NCBI RefSeq assembly: GCF_003992065.1
Contig: NZ_RQUZ01000012.1
Location: 1-64,000, forward strand
Direction: 5' to 3'
Length of the DNA stretch: 64,000 nucleotides
DNA from: Veillonella seminalis
Lineage (GTDB): Bacteria > Bacillota > Negativicutes > Veillonellales > Veillonellaceae
Shown: positions 28,004 to 39,250 of the stretch, piece by piece
How the letters are laid out: every line of letters starts with the position of its first letter
How positions within the stretch are numbered: the first letter of the stretch is position 1
The notes under the pieces: model-generated
What the model saw: only the letters and a program-made list of their open reading frames with translations
What the model was told of the DNA's origin: nothing
The model's database searches: none
Program-made: the position numbers and the translations under genes

Positions 28004-28390
28004 GTGGAGGTACTCGTGGATTTTATAAAACGTATGAGTTGTTACCTTGTCGTGGTAACTGTAGCATCTACATTATTATTAGAAGTCTTTGATTACGAGA
28101 GATACATATTAGGCTGGGTTTGGGGATGTTCTGTTAATTTACTGTATTTATTGATTTTAGGTTTATGGGGTTATAAACTTCGCCATAAAAAACTACGTAC
28201 TATTGAAAAAGCAACTAAGCTGGGTACTTTGATTCGTATCACACTGGTGGCCATCGGTACATTATTGGCCGTTTATTTGTTTGAAAACTTTCCGTTTGTA
28301 CCATATATACTGGGATTGTTGCTATGGCGTCCGCTAACGATTTACGAACGCATCCGGTTTAACCAGGCAGACAGACCCGATGTGATTTAA
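28004..28390 (+). CDS. atpI: ATP synthase subunit I-like protein
   Basis: A 128-residue membrane protein with four hydrophobic segments, matching the ATP synthase I family that helps assemble the c-ring. GTG 28004 is supported by GAGGGGG at 27990-27995. An alternative GTG at 28016 has GGAGG at 28006-28010 but only a short spacing. The C-terminal RPLTIYERIRF-like segment is usual. It sits between atpZ and atpB, as in many Firmicutes. Confidence 0.8.
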   Translation: MEVLVDFIKRMSCYLVVVTVASTLLLEVFDYERYILGWVWGCSVNLLYLLILGLWGYKLRHKKLRTIEKATKLGTLIRITLVAIGTLLAVYLFENFPFVPYILGLLLWRPLTIYERIRFNQADRPDVI

Positions 28391-28455
28391 TGTGTATTAA
28401 ACTAAATTTCGATAGAGTAATGGGGTAGCAATTTAGGCGAAAGGAGGTGAACCTT

Positions 28456-29130
28456 ATGGAATTACATACCGGGACTCATGACGTCGTTCACATGTGGGGC
28501 ATGGCTTTTAATATGGATACTATCTATATGACTTGGGTAGTGTTTGCCATTATTATAGTTGTTGCCTTTTTTGCTACACGGCAAGTCAATATGGTTCCAT
28601 CAGGCGTACAAAATGTAGTCGAGTTTATTTTAGAAACAATTGGGGGTCAGCTAAAGGGTCCTTTAGGTAAACACTTTAGTAAGGTAAGTTCGCTACTATT
28701 TACTTTCTTTATTTTTATCTTAGTAAGTAATGAATTGGGGCTGATACCAAGTCCTCATATTTTGACATCGCCTACTAACGATTTGAACACGACATTGGGT
28801 CTGGCGCTGGCCAGCTCGGTGAGTATTTGGGTTATTGGGGCAAAGTTGAAAGGTCCCTCTTACTTCAAGCATTTCTTTCAACCGTTTGCCGTATTTGTTA
28901 TCTTCCACATCATGGAAGAAATCTCTAAGCCGGTGACGCTCAGTTTTCGTCTATTCGGCAACATTGTAGCAGGTGAAATTGTATTAGAGTTGTTAAACGG
29001 TTTGGCACCGTATTTGACACCAATTATTTGGCTCGTATTCAGCTTATTTGTAGGTGTTATTCAGGCCTTCGTTTTTACAATTCTCGTGACGTCATACTTG
29101 GGTATGGCAATCAGCGATGAGGAACATTAA
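28456..29130 (+). CDS. atpB: ATP synthase Fo subunit a
   Basis: A 224-residue membrane stator subunit forming the ion half-channels next to the c-ring. ATG 28456 follows a near-perfect AAAGGAGGTG at 28440-28448. The essential Arg lies in SFRLFGNIVAGEIVLELL near residue 166, and the last helix contains the Gln-bearing GVIQAFVFTILVTSYLGMA. The length fits the short Firmicute type. It is followed by atpE after 74 bp. Confidence 0.95.
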   Translation: MELHTGTHDVVHMWGMAFNMDTIYMTWVVFAIIIVVAFFATRQVNMVPSGVQNVVEFILETIGGQLKGPLGKHFSKVSSLLFTFFIFILVSNELGLIPSPHILTSPTNDLNTTLGLALASSVSIWVIGAKLKGPSYFKHFFQPFAVFVIFHIMEEISKPVTLSFRLFGNIVAGEIVLELLNGLAPYLTPIIWLVFSLFVGVIQAFVFTILVTSYLGMAISDEEH

Positions 29131-29204
29131 TCACCACGGTATTACCAACCATTATTTTGAGTATCTCAGGTTGTATTCGTAACATTTTCTAGGAGGATTT
29201 TATT

Positions 29205-29462
29205 ATGGAAAAAGCAATTTTGTTGTCAGTAAGTGTATTTAGTGCTTGTTTAGCAGCAGGTTTGGCAGCGATAGCAGCAGCTATTGGTGACGCGATGGCA
29301 GTTCGTAAAGCATTTGAAGGTATGACTCGTCAGCCTGAAATGGCCGGTAAAATTATGACTAATTTATTTATTTCCATCGGTTTGATCGAATCTATTCCTA
29401 TCATTGCTACCGTTATCGCCATCGTACTTGTATTTACTGATGTTATCGTTGGTAAATTATAA
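29205..29462 (+). CDS. atpE: ATP synthase Fo subunit c
   Basis: An 85-residue hairpin of two transmembrane helices that forms the rotor ring. The polar loop RQPE is at residues 42-45. The ion-binding carboxylate is Glu62 in GLIESIPIIA. Aligned on RQP with E. coli and Ilyobacter tartaricus, residue 29 is Asp (IGDAMAVRK). This is the position of E. coli Ile28 and of the Na+-ligand Gln32 in Ilyobacter, so two carboxylates may face the site. The usual glycine repeat of helix 1 is partly replaced by Ala (GLAAIAAAIG). TAGGAGG precedes the ATG. Ion specificity (H+ or Na+) cannot be settled from sequence alone. Confidence 0.95.
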   Translation: MEKAILLSVSVFSACLAAGLAAIAAAIGDAMAVRKAFEGMTRQPEMAGKIMTNLFISIGLIESIPIIATVIAIVLVFTDVIVGKL

Positions 29463-29535
29463 TTCGGTTCTTTATTAAATTGAACAGACATAAGAAGGCA
29501 AGTTATAATTCCAAGTTTAAGAGGGGGTTACGCCG

Positions 29536-30027
29536 TTGGTAGAAATAAACGGTACATTGCTGGTTCAATTTATAAATTTCTTTATTTTAGTTGCTATTTT
29601 AGCAAAATTTGCGTTTAAACCTTTAGTCGGTGTGATGGAAGCCCGTCGCAAGAAGATTGAAGGCGATTTGGCGAATGCACAGGCTACTTTGGATTCTGCG
29701 GAAGCTACCAAAAAAGAGTATGAAGCACAATTAGCCAATGCTCGTAAAGAAGCTCAAGCGATTGTTGAAAAGGCAGCCCAGTTGGCTGAACGGAATACGC
29801 AGGCTCAAATTAAGGAATTAAAAGAACAGCTAGTACGTGAAAAAGAAGAAGCTCGTAACGAAATTGCCCGTGAACAAGCTAAAGCAATGGAAAAAATGCG
29901 TGAAGATATGATTACACTTTCCATGGCTATTGCCGGCAAAATTGTTGCTAAGAATATGGATAGTCAGGTTAATGTGGACCTTGTTAAAGAAGCCATTGAA
30001 AAGCTTGACAGTAAAGCATTAGGGTGA
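29536..30027 (+). CDS. atpF: ATP synthase Fo subunit b
   Basis: A 163-residue peripheral-stalk subunit with one N-terminal membrane helix (about 8-28), then a long charged coiled coil. The start is TTG 29536: no ATG or GTG lies in frame at the right place, GAGGGGGTT at 29521-29528 is at the right distance, and the protein begins with the expected VEINGTLLVQFINFFILV. A TTG start in an otherwise ATG-led operon may reduce translation of b to suit its stoichiometry. Its stop is 5 bp before atpH. Confidence 0.92.
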   Translation: MVEINGTLLVQFINFFILVAILAKFAFKPLVGVMEARRKKIEGDLANAQATLDSAEATKKEYEAQLANARKEAQAIVEKAAQLAERNTQAQIKELKEQLVREKEEARNEIAREQAKAMEKMREDMITLSMAIAGKIVAKNMDSQVNVDLVKEAIEKLDSKALG

Positions 30028-30032
30028 TTGGT

Positions 30033-30599
30033 ATGAGCGTAGACATTGTAACAGATAAATACAGTACCGCTATCTTTGAATTGGCGCAGGAACAGCAAAT
30101 TCTGGAACAAATGGAAACGGATCTTTCCTATGTAAAAGAAGTTATGGATACGCAGCCTGAATTAGGCACCTTATTGTTGTACCCGGCCCTCGATGCAGAG
30201 GCAAAATGCAATGTTTTGGCCAAAATATTCGGTGAAGCCATTAATACGATGGCCCTTAACACCTTATTTGTTATGGTCAAACGCGGACGCATACGGTATA
30301 TTCAGTCTGCCATTGCGGAGTTTATTAACAAAGCACGGGAAGCACGTGGCATTTTCTCAGCCACTGTTACAGTGAGCGAAGCAATGCCGGACGAAATTTA
30401 TACGCAGTTGGCCGATAAATTAAAAGCGATTACGGGTAAGCAGTATATTTTTACAATCAAAGTGGATCCAAAAATTTTGGGTGGTTTTATCATCCAAATC
30501 GGAGATACGCGTATTGATGCAAGTTTAATGCGTCGTATGGAGGATTTAAAGAAATATTTGCTTAAGTCCGATACAACAGAGATTGGGGTGAATGGTTAA
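30033..30599 (+). CDS. atpH: ATP synthase F1 subunit delta
   Basis: A 188-residue delta/OSCP subunit joining the peripheral stalk to F1. The N-terminal helical domain covers about residues 1-105. The C-terminal part holds the conserved [23 protein letters not shown] 30033 is favoured over the GTG at 30024 because AGGGTGA spans the latter and serves as its ribosome binding site. It is followed directly by atpA with a 2-bp gap. Confidence 0.93.
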   Translation: MSVDIVTDKYSTAIFELAQEQQILEQMETDLSYVKEVMDTQPELGTLLLYPALDAEAKCNVLAKIFGEAINTMALNTLFVMVKRGRIRYIQSAIAEFINKAREARGIFSATVTVSEAMPDEIYTQLADKLKAITGKQYIFTIKVDPKILGGFIIQIGDTRIDASLMRRMEDLKKYLLKSDTTEIGVNG

Positions 30600-30601
30600 G
30601 T

Positions 30602-32140
30602 ATGAAAATGAAGCCTGAAGAAATTACTGCCATAATTAAACAGCAGATTCAGGACTATGATGTAGAACTTAACGTTGATGATGTGGGTACCGTACTTGAA
30701 GTAGGTGACGGTATTGCGCATATTTACGGTCTTGAAAAGGCCATGGCAGGTGAATTATTAGAATTACCTCATGGTGTTTATGGGATGGTACAGAACCTCG
30801 AATTAGATAACGTAGGGGCTGTATTATTAGGTAATGATTTCCTTATTAAAGAAGGGGACCAGGTACGCCGCACAGGTCGTATCATGCAGGTTCCTGTAGG
30901 TGAACAGCTTATCGGTCGTGTAGTAAATGCTTTGGGCCAGCCGATTGACGGCAAAGGCGCCATTACAGCAGAAACCTATCGACCTATCGAATATCCGGCA
31001 CCGGGCATTGCGGATCGTAAATCCGTATTCCAACCGTTGCAGACCGGTTTGAAAGCAATCGACGCCATGGTACCGATTGGTCGAGGCCAACGTGAACTTA
31101 TTATCGGTGACCGCGGTACCGGTAAATCGGCGATTGCCATCGATACGATCTTGAATCAAAAAGGTCAGGATGTAATTTGTATCTACGTAGCTATCGGTCA
31201 GAAAGAATCTACCGTTGCACGTGTTGTACAGAAATTACAGGAAGCCGGCGCTATGGACTACACTATCGTAGTATCGGCCGGTGCATCTGAAGGCGCTCCT
31301 ATGCAGTATATCGCTCCGTATGCGGGTGTTGCTATGGGCGAACATTTCATGTATCAAGGTAAACATGTACTTTGCGTATATGATGATTTGTCCAAACAGG
31401 CAGCGGCATATCGTGCCATGAGTTTGTTACTTCGTCGTCCGCCGGGACGTGAAGCATATCCTGGTGACGTATTCTATTTACATTCTCGTTTGTTAGAACG
31501 AGCTGCTAAATTATCTGATGAATTGGGTGGCGGTTCCATTACGGCTTTGCCGATTATTGAAACCCAGGCCGGCGACGTATCGGCTTACATCCCTACGAAC
31601 GTAATTTCCATTACGGACGGTCAGATTTTCCTTGGCACCGATATGTTCTACTCCGGGATTCGTCCGGCTGTTGACGTAGGTTTGTCCGTATCGCGTGTAG
31701 GCGGTAGTGCACAGATTAAAGCGATGAAACAAGTTGCCGGTAAATTACGTCTTGATTTGGCTCAATATCGTGAATTAGCAGCGTTTGCGCAGTTCGGTTC
31801 CGACCTCGATAAATCGACAAAAGCACAGCTTGATCGCGGTGAACGTTTAACAGAAATGTTAAAACAGCCTCAGTATTCACCACTCAAAGTTGAAGAACAA
31901 GTAGTTTGTTTGTATGCCGGTATCAACGGTTATTTTGCTTCTATCGAAGTAGCCGATGTACCTGAATTCCAAAATGAATTATTACGCTATGTTCACAGCA
32001 ACTACAGTGAAATTTTGACCAATATTCAAACATCCAGAATATTAGACAAAGATACGGAAGAACTTTTGAAAAAAGCGATTAATGAATGCATTGAATCTTT
32101 CGGTACTTCCCATCACTTGATTACTTCTGAGGAGGCGTAG
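30602..32140 (+). CDS. atpA: ATP synthase F1 subunit alpha
   Basis: A 512-residue non-catalytic nucleotide-binding subunit of F1. It has an N-terminal beta-barrel (residues 1-95), Walker [10 protein letters not shown] near residue 169, the Walker B region [11 protein letters not shown] near residue 260, and a C-terminal helical domain. The [20 protein letters not shown] stretch is a strong family signature. GGGGTGAATGG before the ATG overlaps the atpH end. It lies in the usual order H-A-G-D-C. Confidence 0.97.
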   Translation: MKMKPEEITAIIKQQIQDYDVELNVDDVGTVLEVGDGIAHIYGLEKAMAGELLELPHGVYGMVQNLELDNVGAVLLGNDFLIKEGDQVRRTGRIMQVPVGEQLIGRVVNALGQPIDGKGAITAETYRPIEYPAPGIADRKSVFQPLQTGLKAIDAMVPIGRGQRELIIGDRGTGKSAIAIDTILNQKGQDVICIYVAIGQKESTVARVVQKLQEAGAMDYTIVVSAGASEGAPMQYIAPYAGVAMGEHFMYQGKHVLCVYDDLSKQAAAYRAMSLLLRRPPGREAYPGDVFYLHSRLLERAAKLSDELGGGSITALPIIETQAGDVSAYIPTNVISITDGQIFLGTDMFYSGIRPAVDVGLSVSRVGGSAQIKAMKQVAGKLRLDLAQYRELAAFAQFGSDLDKSTKAQLDRGERLTEMLKQPQYSPLKVEEQVVCLYAGINGYFASIEVADVPEFQNELLRYVHSNYSEILTNIQTSRILDKDTEELLKKAINECIESFGTSHHLITSEEA

Positions 32141-32143
32141 GCG

Positions 32144-33010
32144 ATGAGCAGTGCACAGGATTTACGTAAGCGCATTAAGAGTGTTACTAATACGCAGCAG
32201 ATTACCAAAGCCATGAAAATGGTAGCATCTGCTCGATTGCGCCGTGCACAGGCCAAAGCAAAATCTACGGAACCATATGCAAAAAAGTTAGGTCAAATCC
32301 TCACGAATGTATCCGCTACATTAGATGCTGAGGTGTTGGCGTCCTATCCGTTAACAATGGTACGCGATGTGTCGCGAACTTGTTACATCTTGATTGGCGC
32401 CGATAAAGGCTTAGCTGGTGCTTATACCAGTAACTTGATTAAATATTTTGCGCATGAAACACATGAAAAAGCATCTGATACGTATGAAACGATTACCGTA
32501 GGCCGCAAACCGACGGAATATCTGCAGTATCATCAGTATCCGGTGACACATTCTCATGTAGGGTTTTCCGATAAACCGGATTACAGTCATGCCAAACAAA
32601 TTGTACAAGAAGCATCTAAGCTGTTTTTAGATGGCGAAGTTGATGAAGTTATTTTGATTTATACTCATTTCGTAAACTCTTTGACGCAGAATGTGACCAG
32701 CGTAAAATTATTGCCGGTTATCACAGAACCGCATCATGAGGGCGAACTTAACGAATTGTATATTTACGAACCTTCAGAAAAAGCCATTTATGATCAATTG
32801 TTGCCTAAATATTTGGAAATTACTGTGTATAACGCTTTATTGCAAGCTTCCGCCAGTGAGCTTGGTGCTCGCATGACGGCTATGACTTCTGCAACAGATA
32901 ATGCAGGAGATTTAATCAGCACACTTAATTTGGAATACAATAAATTACGACAAGCCGGCATTACCAATGAAATTTCTGAAATTGTCGGTGGCGCTAATGC
33001 CTTGCAATAG
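32144..33010 (+). CDS. atpG: ATP synthase F1 subunit gamma
   Basis: The 288-residue central rotor shaft. The two terminal helices that form the coiled coil are clear: the N-terminal LRKRIKSVTNTQQITKAMKM and the C-terminal ARMTAMTSATDNAGDLIS followed by NEISEIVGGANAL. The central Rossmann-like domain includes LIGADKGLAGAYTSN. GAGGAGGCGTAGGCG precedes the ATG with a 3-bp gap from atpA. Confidence 0.96.
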   Translation: MSSAQDLRKRIKSVTNTQQITKAMKMVASARLRRAQAKAKSTEPYAKKLGQILTNVSATLDAEVLASYPLTMVRDVSRTCYILIGADKGLAGAYTSNLIKYFAHETHEKASDTYETITVGRKPTEYLQYHQYPVTHSHVGFSDKPDYSHAKQIVQEASKLFLDGEVDEVILIYTHFVNSLTQNVTSVKLLPVITEPHHEGELNELYIYEPSEKAIYDQLLPKYLEITVYNALLQASASELGARMTAMTSATDNAGDLISTLNLEYNKLRQAGITNEISEIVGGANALQ

Positions 33011-33041
33011 GTATAACTACAAAGGAGGAGAGACCTCTTAA

Positions 33042-34466
<1,425 letters not shown>

Positions 34467-34469
34467 TTC

Positions 34470-34883
34470 ATGAGTAGCGGCAAGACCATGCATCTGGATG
34501 TAATTACCCCTGACAAGACGGCCTTTTCGGGTGATGTCAATTTTGTTGTCGTGCGTACTGAAATGGGCGAACTCGGTATCTTACCACGCCACGCCGATTT
34601 AGTGGTTGCCTTGGAAATTGCACCGTTGCGTGTAGATTTACCGGACGGCACTCGTCATTTTATGGCCAACTTCGGCGGTTTTTTGGAAATCAAAGACAAT
34701 GTGATTACCGTTGTAACACCGAATTGCGAATTGCCTGAAGAAATTGACGTAGAACGTGCTAAACGGGCTAAGGCACGTGCGGAAGAACGTCTCGCATCTA
34801 AGAATGCAGAGATTGATTTTCATCGTGCTGAGTTGGCTTTACAACGATCGCTGTTACGTCTTGATGTAAAAAATAAAGCGTAA
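34470..34883 (+). CDS. atpC: ATP synthase F1 subunit epsilon
   Basis: A 137-residue regulatory and coupling subunit. An N-terminal ten-strand beta domain (residues 1-85, with MGELGILPRHADLV) is followed by two C-terminal helices (ERAKRAKARAEERLASK and on) that can fold up to inhibit rotation. It starts 3 bp after atpD. It is the last operon gene and is followed by a clear terminator. Confidence 0.95.
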   Translation: MSSGKTMHLDVITPDKTAFSGDVNFVVVRTEMGELGILPRHADLVVALEIAPLRVDLPDGTRHFMANFGGFLEIKDNVITVVTPNCELPEEIDVERAKRAKARAEERLASKNAEIDFHRAELALQRSLLRLDVKNKA

Positions 34884-34930
34884 GCGATTACAAATTACTA
34901 AAAATGCAAATATAATTGCAAGCACAATTT

Positions 34931-34957
34931 AGGGACTGCTACGGCAGTCCCTTTTTT
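34931..34957 (+). terminator. Rho-independent terminator of the atp operon
   Basis: Stem AGGGACTGC / GCAGTCCCT with loop TACG, followed by T6. It lies 48 bp after atpC. Confidence 0.92.
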
Positions 34958-35090
34958 GATGTTTGAAGAAATTTTTTTTGATGTATGGAGCAATCTTTTT
35001 TTGATGTATGGAGCAATCTTTTTTTGATGTATGGAGTAATCTATTTTTTTATGTTTGGAGCCATCTATTTTTGATAATTGGATCGTTTTT
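34958..35090 (+). repeat. 23-bp tandem repeat after the atp terminator
   Basis: About six units with starts near 34958, 34980, 35003, 35026, 35050 and 35073. The pattern is GATGTATGGAGCAATC plus T7, with later units more degenerate. No open frame runs through it. The period differs from the 19-bp repeat at 21473, but both lie right beside a housekeeping gene. Confidence 0.85.
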
Positions 35091-35373
35091 TATTTTAATA
35101 AAAAAATTGAATTATAATGCTATGTATTGAATCGTTTGCCAGAGAAATTTAATTCAGAATGCGTAATAGGAGTAGACTAGTTTATAGTTGTTGATTAATG
35201 TTTGCTATAGTTCCGGACTATAACAAGCTGTGCTTTTGAGATTATTCATAAGTATCGGGATTACAGTTAAATTGTAATTTTTTCGCCAAAATTATACTAT
35301 AAATCGAGTTAGCTTCATAATTTTCGAAATAACTCAAAGTGTCCACTGTCAAAAGAATGACGTAAAACTCTTG

Positions 35374-35402
35374 TTGACAGCTTTTTGAATGATTGGTATA
35401 GT
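35374..35402 (+). promoter_or_regulatory. Promoter of the metA-metY operon
   Basis: TTGACA at 35374-35379, a 17-nt spacer, TATAGT at 35397-35402. Initiation near 35409 puts the whole T-box in the leader. Confidence 0.75.
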
Positions 35403-35450
35403 AGTCACATCGATAACGACAGCAAGTCATCGATAGCCTACATTAACATA

Positions 35451-35787
35451 CAGAATCGACGATGAAGAGATAAGTAATCGCAGAGCGTTGGCACAGAGAG
35501 TCCCGTAAGGTGGAAGGGGATGCAAAAGAATGCGAGGAAAATGGTCTTGGAGTATCCGAGGTGGAATGCGTAAGCTTTAGTCTCGGCGGATGCAACCGTT
35601 ATAATGCCACGGTATAACCTTACGAATAGAGTCATATAGTTAAGATACTTTAAGAATAAGTACGACATAATTTTATTTTGTAAGACGTACCGGCTGAGGG
35701 CAGAGCCGTGAGGCTTTGCTAAATCAAGGTGGTAACATGTTATAGACGTCCTTGTTCACAGCGGTGAATAGAGGATGTTTTTTTTTA
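35451..35787 (+). ncRNA. T-box riboswitch, methionine-type
   Basis: A tRNA-sensing leader that allows read-through into metA when uncharged tRNA-Met is abundant. Stem I has the kink-turn bases (GATGA at 35461, GGAG near 35549) and an S-turn AGTA near 35473. The distal AGAGAG is at 35495-35500. Helix TCGCA/TGCGA closes a specifier loop whose 3' side reads GGAAAATGG, with ATG at 35541-35543 in the specifier position. The T-box sequence at 35721-35739 (AATCAAGGTGGTAACATG) offers TGGT to pair with an ACCA tRNA end. The terminator follows: ACGTCCTTGTTCAC against GTGAATAGAGGATGT, then T9 at 35778-35786. Specifier and downstream genes agree on methionine. Confidence 0.88.
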
Positions 35788-36148
35788 CCGATTTTTATGG
35801 CATAGTAATACTAATCAACTTGCTGATAGCAAACTGAAAGTAGTATATGTTAATGGCATTAACCACCGTAAACGAACAACAGAGTTGAGAGGCTGTTGCT
35901 CGGAGGGGCAGTGAGTTAATAAAATGATAGGCACTAAGCAATGAGTTTTACAATGTTTGAGAAAAAAGAGAGACTTTGGGGATTCGGTTTTGAAAGTTTT
36001 CTATAAAGAAAGGATTTGAGTATAGGAACTTAGAGATTCAGATTTGAGAAAGACGAGCAGTTTAGTAAGAGGGGTTAGAGTGTTAATCATTAAGATTTGA
36101 GAAAGATGAGAAAAGAGAGTACGGGCTTGGGGGAAGGAGTGATGCAAA
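35788..36148 (+). other. Long spacer between the T-box terminator and metA
   Basis: 361 bp with no supported gene. It is purine-rich and contains three copies of TTTGAGAAA (near 35956, 36041, 36094). AAGGAG at 36134-36139 is the metA ribosome binding site. A second promoter or RNA element could lie here, but none is clear. Confidence 0.4.
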
Positions 36149-37090
36149 ATGCCCATAACGGTAGTGAAAGACTTGCCGGCCATTGCTAAACTGGCAGAAG
36201 AAAATATCTTCGTCATGGACACGGTAAGAGCTGAAACACAAGATATTCGGCCGCTACAAATATTAATCGTTAATCTGATGCCGACGAAAGAAGTAACGGA
36301 AACACAGATTTTAAGAGCATTAAGCAATACGCCGTTGCAACTGGACATTACCTTACTACATATGGCGAGTCACAAGGCAGCACACACATCAGAACATCAC
36401 CTCAGTTCGTTTTATCGGACTTTCGATGAAATCAAAGACAAGTTTTATGACGGTATGATTATCACCGGCGCACCAATTGAATTGATGCCGTTTGAAGAAG
36501 TGAATTACTGGCAGGAACTGACCGAGATTATGGATTGGAGTGAAAATCATGTATACTCCACGCTCTACATCTGCTGGGGAGCGCAAGCCGGTTTGTATTA
36601 TCACTTCGGTATCGACAAAGAATTGTTGCCGACGAAGCTGTTCGGGGTTTTTGAAAACGAAGTCCTTAACAAAAGGCCAATGCTGCTTCGCGGTATGGAT
36701 GAGATTTTCTACATGCCCCATTCAAGGCACACGACCGTGTCGGTTGATGAGATAAAAGCAAATCCGAATTTGGAGATTTTAGCTGCTTCTGAAAAAGCCG
36801 GCGCAGCCATAGTTCGCAGCCTCGATAACAAACACATCTTTGTGTTCGGCCATTCCGAGTACGATCGAGATACCTTGCAGCGGGAATATGAACGGGATAA
36901 AAACTTGGGACTCGATATTGACGTTCCTGAAAATTACTATCCTGACGATGATCCGACGAAAGCACCTATCGTGCGTTGGCGGTCAACAGGGACGCTGATT
37001 TTTACCAATTGGCTGAACTATTACGTATACCAGGAAACACCGTATATTATTGAACAGATTCAAAAAATGAAACAACAACGAAATTGTTAG
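36149..37090 (+). CDS. metA: Homoserine O-acetyltransferase (MetA family)
   Basis: Activates homoserine for methionine synthesis. The 313-residue MetA fold shows the catalytic triad: Cys142 in YICWGAQAG, His235 and Glu237 in FGHSEYDRD. Residue 111 is Glu (TGAPIE). In structurally studied MetA enzymes Glu111 selects acetyl-CoA and Gly111 succinyl-CoA, so the product is most likely O-acetylhomoserine, although many databases label the family succinyltransferase. This agrees with metY downstream. AAGGAG lies 9 bp before the ATG. Expression is under the methionine T-box. Confidence 0.93.
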   Translation: MPITVVKDLPAIAKLAEENIFVMDTVRAETQDIRPLQILIVNLMPTKEVTETQILRALSNTPLQLDITLLHMASHKAAHTSEHHLSSFYRTFDEIKDKFYDGMIITGAPIELMPFEEVNYWQELTEIMDWSENHVYSTLYICWGAQAGLYYHFGIDKELLPTKLFGVFENEVLNKRPMLLRGMDEIFYMPHSRHTTVSVDEIKANPNLEILAASEKAGAAIVRSLDNKHIFVFGHSEYDRDTLQREYERDKNLGLDIDVPENYYPDDDPTKAPIVRWRSTGTLIFTNWLNYYVYQETPYIIEQIQKMKQQRNC

Positions 37091-37203
37091 TTACAGACAT
37101 GGCGTAAAGAGAGAGATGCTAAGAGCTGTCAAATATAAAATAAAGAGAGATTAGGGATTGTCGGCGTGAGAAACCGACAGAGAGAAAAAGGAGAGATTTT
37201 ATT

Positions 37204-38475
37204 ATGAGCAAACAGTACAAATTCGAAACCATCCAATTACATGAAGGTCAAGTTATCGACGAAACAGGTGCCCGTGCGGTGCCGATTCACCAAACTACAA
37301 GCTATGTATTTAAAGATGCACAACAGGCAGCTGATCGCTTTGCCCTTCGCGATCCGGGTGCTATCTATTCCCGCCTAGGGACACCGACTAACGACGTTCT
37401 TGAAAAACGCGTAGCGGCTTTAGAAGGTGGTGCCGGTGCCTTATCCGTAGGTTCCGGTTCGGCAGCTATTACTTACGCGATTGAAAACGTAGCCGGTACC
37501 GGCGATAACATTATCGCAGCCTCCACTTTATACGGTGGTACCTATAATTTGTTCAGCTCCACTTTGCCTCGTTTTGGCATTACGACTAAATTCGTTGATC
37601 CTGATGATTTGAGTGCTTTTGAAAAAGCTATCGATGACCGCACTAAAGCGATTTATGTGGAAACCATCGGTAATCCGAACATCAACCTTGTGGATATTCA
37701 AGCTGTGGCGGATATTGCCCATAAACACGGCATCATCCTTATTGTAGATAATACTTTCGGTACCCCATACCTTATTCGCCCGATTGAGCATGGTGCCGAC
37801 GTGGTAGTGCATTCCGCCACTAAATTCTTAGGCGGTCACGGTACAACAATTGCCGGTGTTATCGTTGAAAGCGGTAAATTCGACTATAAAGCCAGCGGTC
37901 GTTACCCGGATTTTGTAGCCGGTGACGTTCATTATAACGGTCTTGTATATGCTGATTTACCGATTCCTTTCACTGTAAAAGTTCGTGCTCAGTTGCTCCG
38001 TGATACCGGTGCTGCTTTGACACCGCTCGCTGCATGGCTCATTTTACAAGGCATTGAAACCTTGTCCTTACGTGTAGAACGCCATGTTGAAAATACCCGT
38101 AAAATCATCGACTTCTTGGCTAACCATCCAAAAGTTGCTTGGGTTAACTATCCGGAATTGAAAGACAGTAAATACAAAGCCTTGGCTGATAAATACTATC
38201 CAAAAGGCGTTGGTTCTATCTTCACTTTCGGTATTAAAGGCGGCAAAGCTGAAGGCATTAAATTCGTAGATGCCCTTGAGATTTTCTCCAACTTGGCTAA
38301 CGTAGGCGATGCGAAATCCCTCGTAATTCATCCGTCCAGCACAACTCATGCACAGCTTAATGAAGCAGAGCAAAAAGCAGCCGGCGTAACTCCGGATATG
38401 ATTCGTATCTCCGTGGGGATTGAAAACGTGGAGGATTTGATCGATGATTTGGCACAAGCTTTGGAACACGTTTAA
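37204..38475 (+). CDS. metY: O-acetylhomoserine sulfhydrylase (aminocarboxypropyltransferase)
   Basis: A PLP enzyme making homocysteine directly from O-acetylhomoserine and sulfide. The 423-residue length fits the MetY branch of the Cys/Met metabolism family. The PLP Lys lies in [16 protein letters not shown] near residue 210. The N-terminal ETIQLHEGQ...[12 protein letters not shown] and the [20 protein letters not shown] segments are typical. AAAAAGGAGAG precedes the ATG. With metA it forms a T-box-controlled direct sulfhydrylation route that bypasses cystathionine. Confidence 0.94.
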   Translation: MSKQYKFETIQLHEGQVIDETGARAVPIHQTTSYVFKDAQQAADRFALRDPGAIYSRLGTPTNDVLEKRVAALEGGAGALSVGSGSAAITYAIENVAGTGDNIIAASTLYGGTYNLFSSTLPRFGITTKFVDPDDLSAFEKAIDDRTKAIYVETIGNPNINLVDIQAVADIAHKHGIILIVDNTFGTPYLIRPIEHGADVVVHSATKFLGGHGTTIAGVIVESGKFDYKASGRYPDFVAGDVHYNGLVYADLPIPFTVKVRAQLLRDTGAALTPLAAWLILQGIETLSLRVERHVENTRKIIDFLANHPKVAWVNYPELKDSKYKALADKYYPKGVGSIFTFGIKGGKAEGIKFVDALEIFSNLANVGDAKSLVIHPSSTTHAQLNEAEQKAAGVTPDMIRISVGIENVEDLIDDLAQALEHV

Positions 38476-38956
38476 GTCGGCGAATTTGAATAAACAAAAT
38501 AAACCAATTAAGCAAATTACAGCTTTCAATTTAATTAATCCGGCTAAAAATGAATATGCTTTTACGCTGTACTGGTGGTATTAAGCGTTCATTACTTTAA
38601 TTGCGAAATAACTTCACATTTTGATTTGCAATACAACTTCACTACTTCAACTTACAATACAACTTAAAAATTAAAAGACAAAGCCCTTGCGTGTGAAATT
38701 CTGCAAGGGCTTTGTTATGTTATGCTTTGCTTTGCTATGTTGGAGGTTAATTATTTCAGTAATATCTTGCTTCGATTTATAAAATTTGATAAACATCGCT
38801 GCTTTATAGGGAATTTTGACAATTTCTATCAAATAACTGAGTATTTAATAATAAATAACTTGACTTGAAGTTAGCTCAAAGGGGTACAATAATTACAGTA
38901 AATAAAGTGTCAAACGTATAATATAGAATAAACAAAAATTACAAGGAGATGATACA
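38476..38956 (+). other. Intergenic region between metY and the merR remnant
   Basis: No gene. Apart from the terminator at 38678-38715, it contains degenerate short repeats (GCAATACAACTT, ACAATACAACTT near 38625-38665) and AT-rich DNA with AAGGAG at 38943-38948 ahead of the merR remnant. Confidence 0.45.
38678..38715 (+). terminator. Hairpin terminator of the metA-metY operon
   Basis: A perfect 13-bp stem ACAAAGCCCTTGC / GCAAGGGCTTTGT with a 12-nt loop. The T-run after it is weak. Confidence 0.75.
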
Positions 38957-39203
38957 ATGACAATAAAAGAAGTAGCTGAAAATTTGATATTACCACCGAT
39001 ACACTTCGTTATTATGAACGAATCGGCTTGATTCCAAGTGTGCCACGTACCGCTTCGGGTATTCGTGATTTTGACGAAGTAACTATTAATTGGGTTGAAT
39101 TTGCCCTTTGCTTTAAAAAAGCAGGTGTACCTTTGGATGGCATCGTAGAATATGTAAAACTCGCTTTGTTATCATAGAGCAAATGGCGTTTCTGCAACAT
39201 TAG
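38957..39203 (+). pseudogene. Broken MerR-family regulator
   Basis: ATG 38957 has a good AAGGAG site and starts MTIKEVAEN, a MerR helix-turn-helix. One T appears to be missing at the AATTTGAT run near 38990. With it restored the frame reads DITTDTLRYYERIGLIPS and continues to VEYVKLALLS, a clear MerR N-terminal half. A second one-base loss near 39173 would be needed to reach IEQMAFLQH before a TAG at 39201. The normal C-terminal half is absent. MerR proteins of this type often control flavin reductases, aldo-keto reductases or alcohol dehydrogenases. The target gene is not evident here, though a truncated flavin reductase lies at 41502. Confidence 0.82.
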
Positions 39204-39250
39204 TTAAGAACTAGCCGCGAGAATATTTTATTTGCTGGGGAGAAGAGGTA

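Noticed and set aside
35242-35668. Two minus-strand frames in the metA leader region
   Set aside because: They overlap the promoter and T-box, which explain the sequence; products are low in recognisable features.
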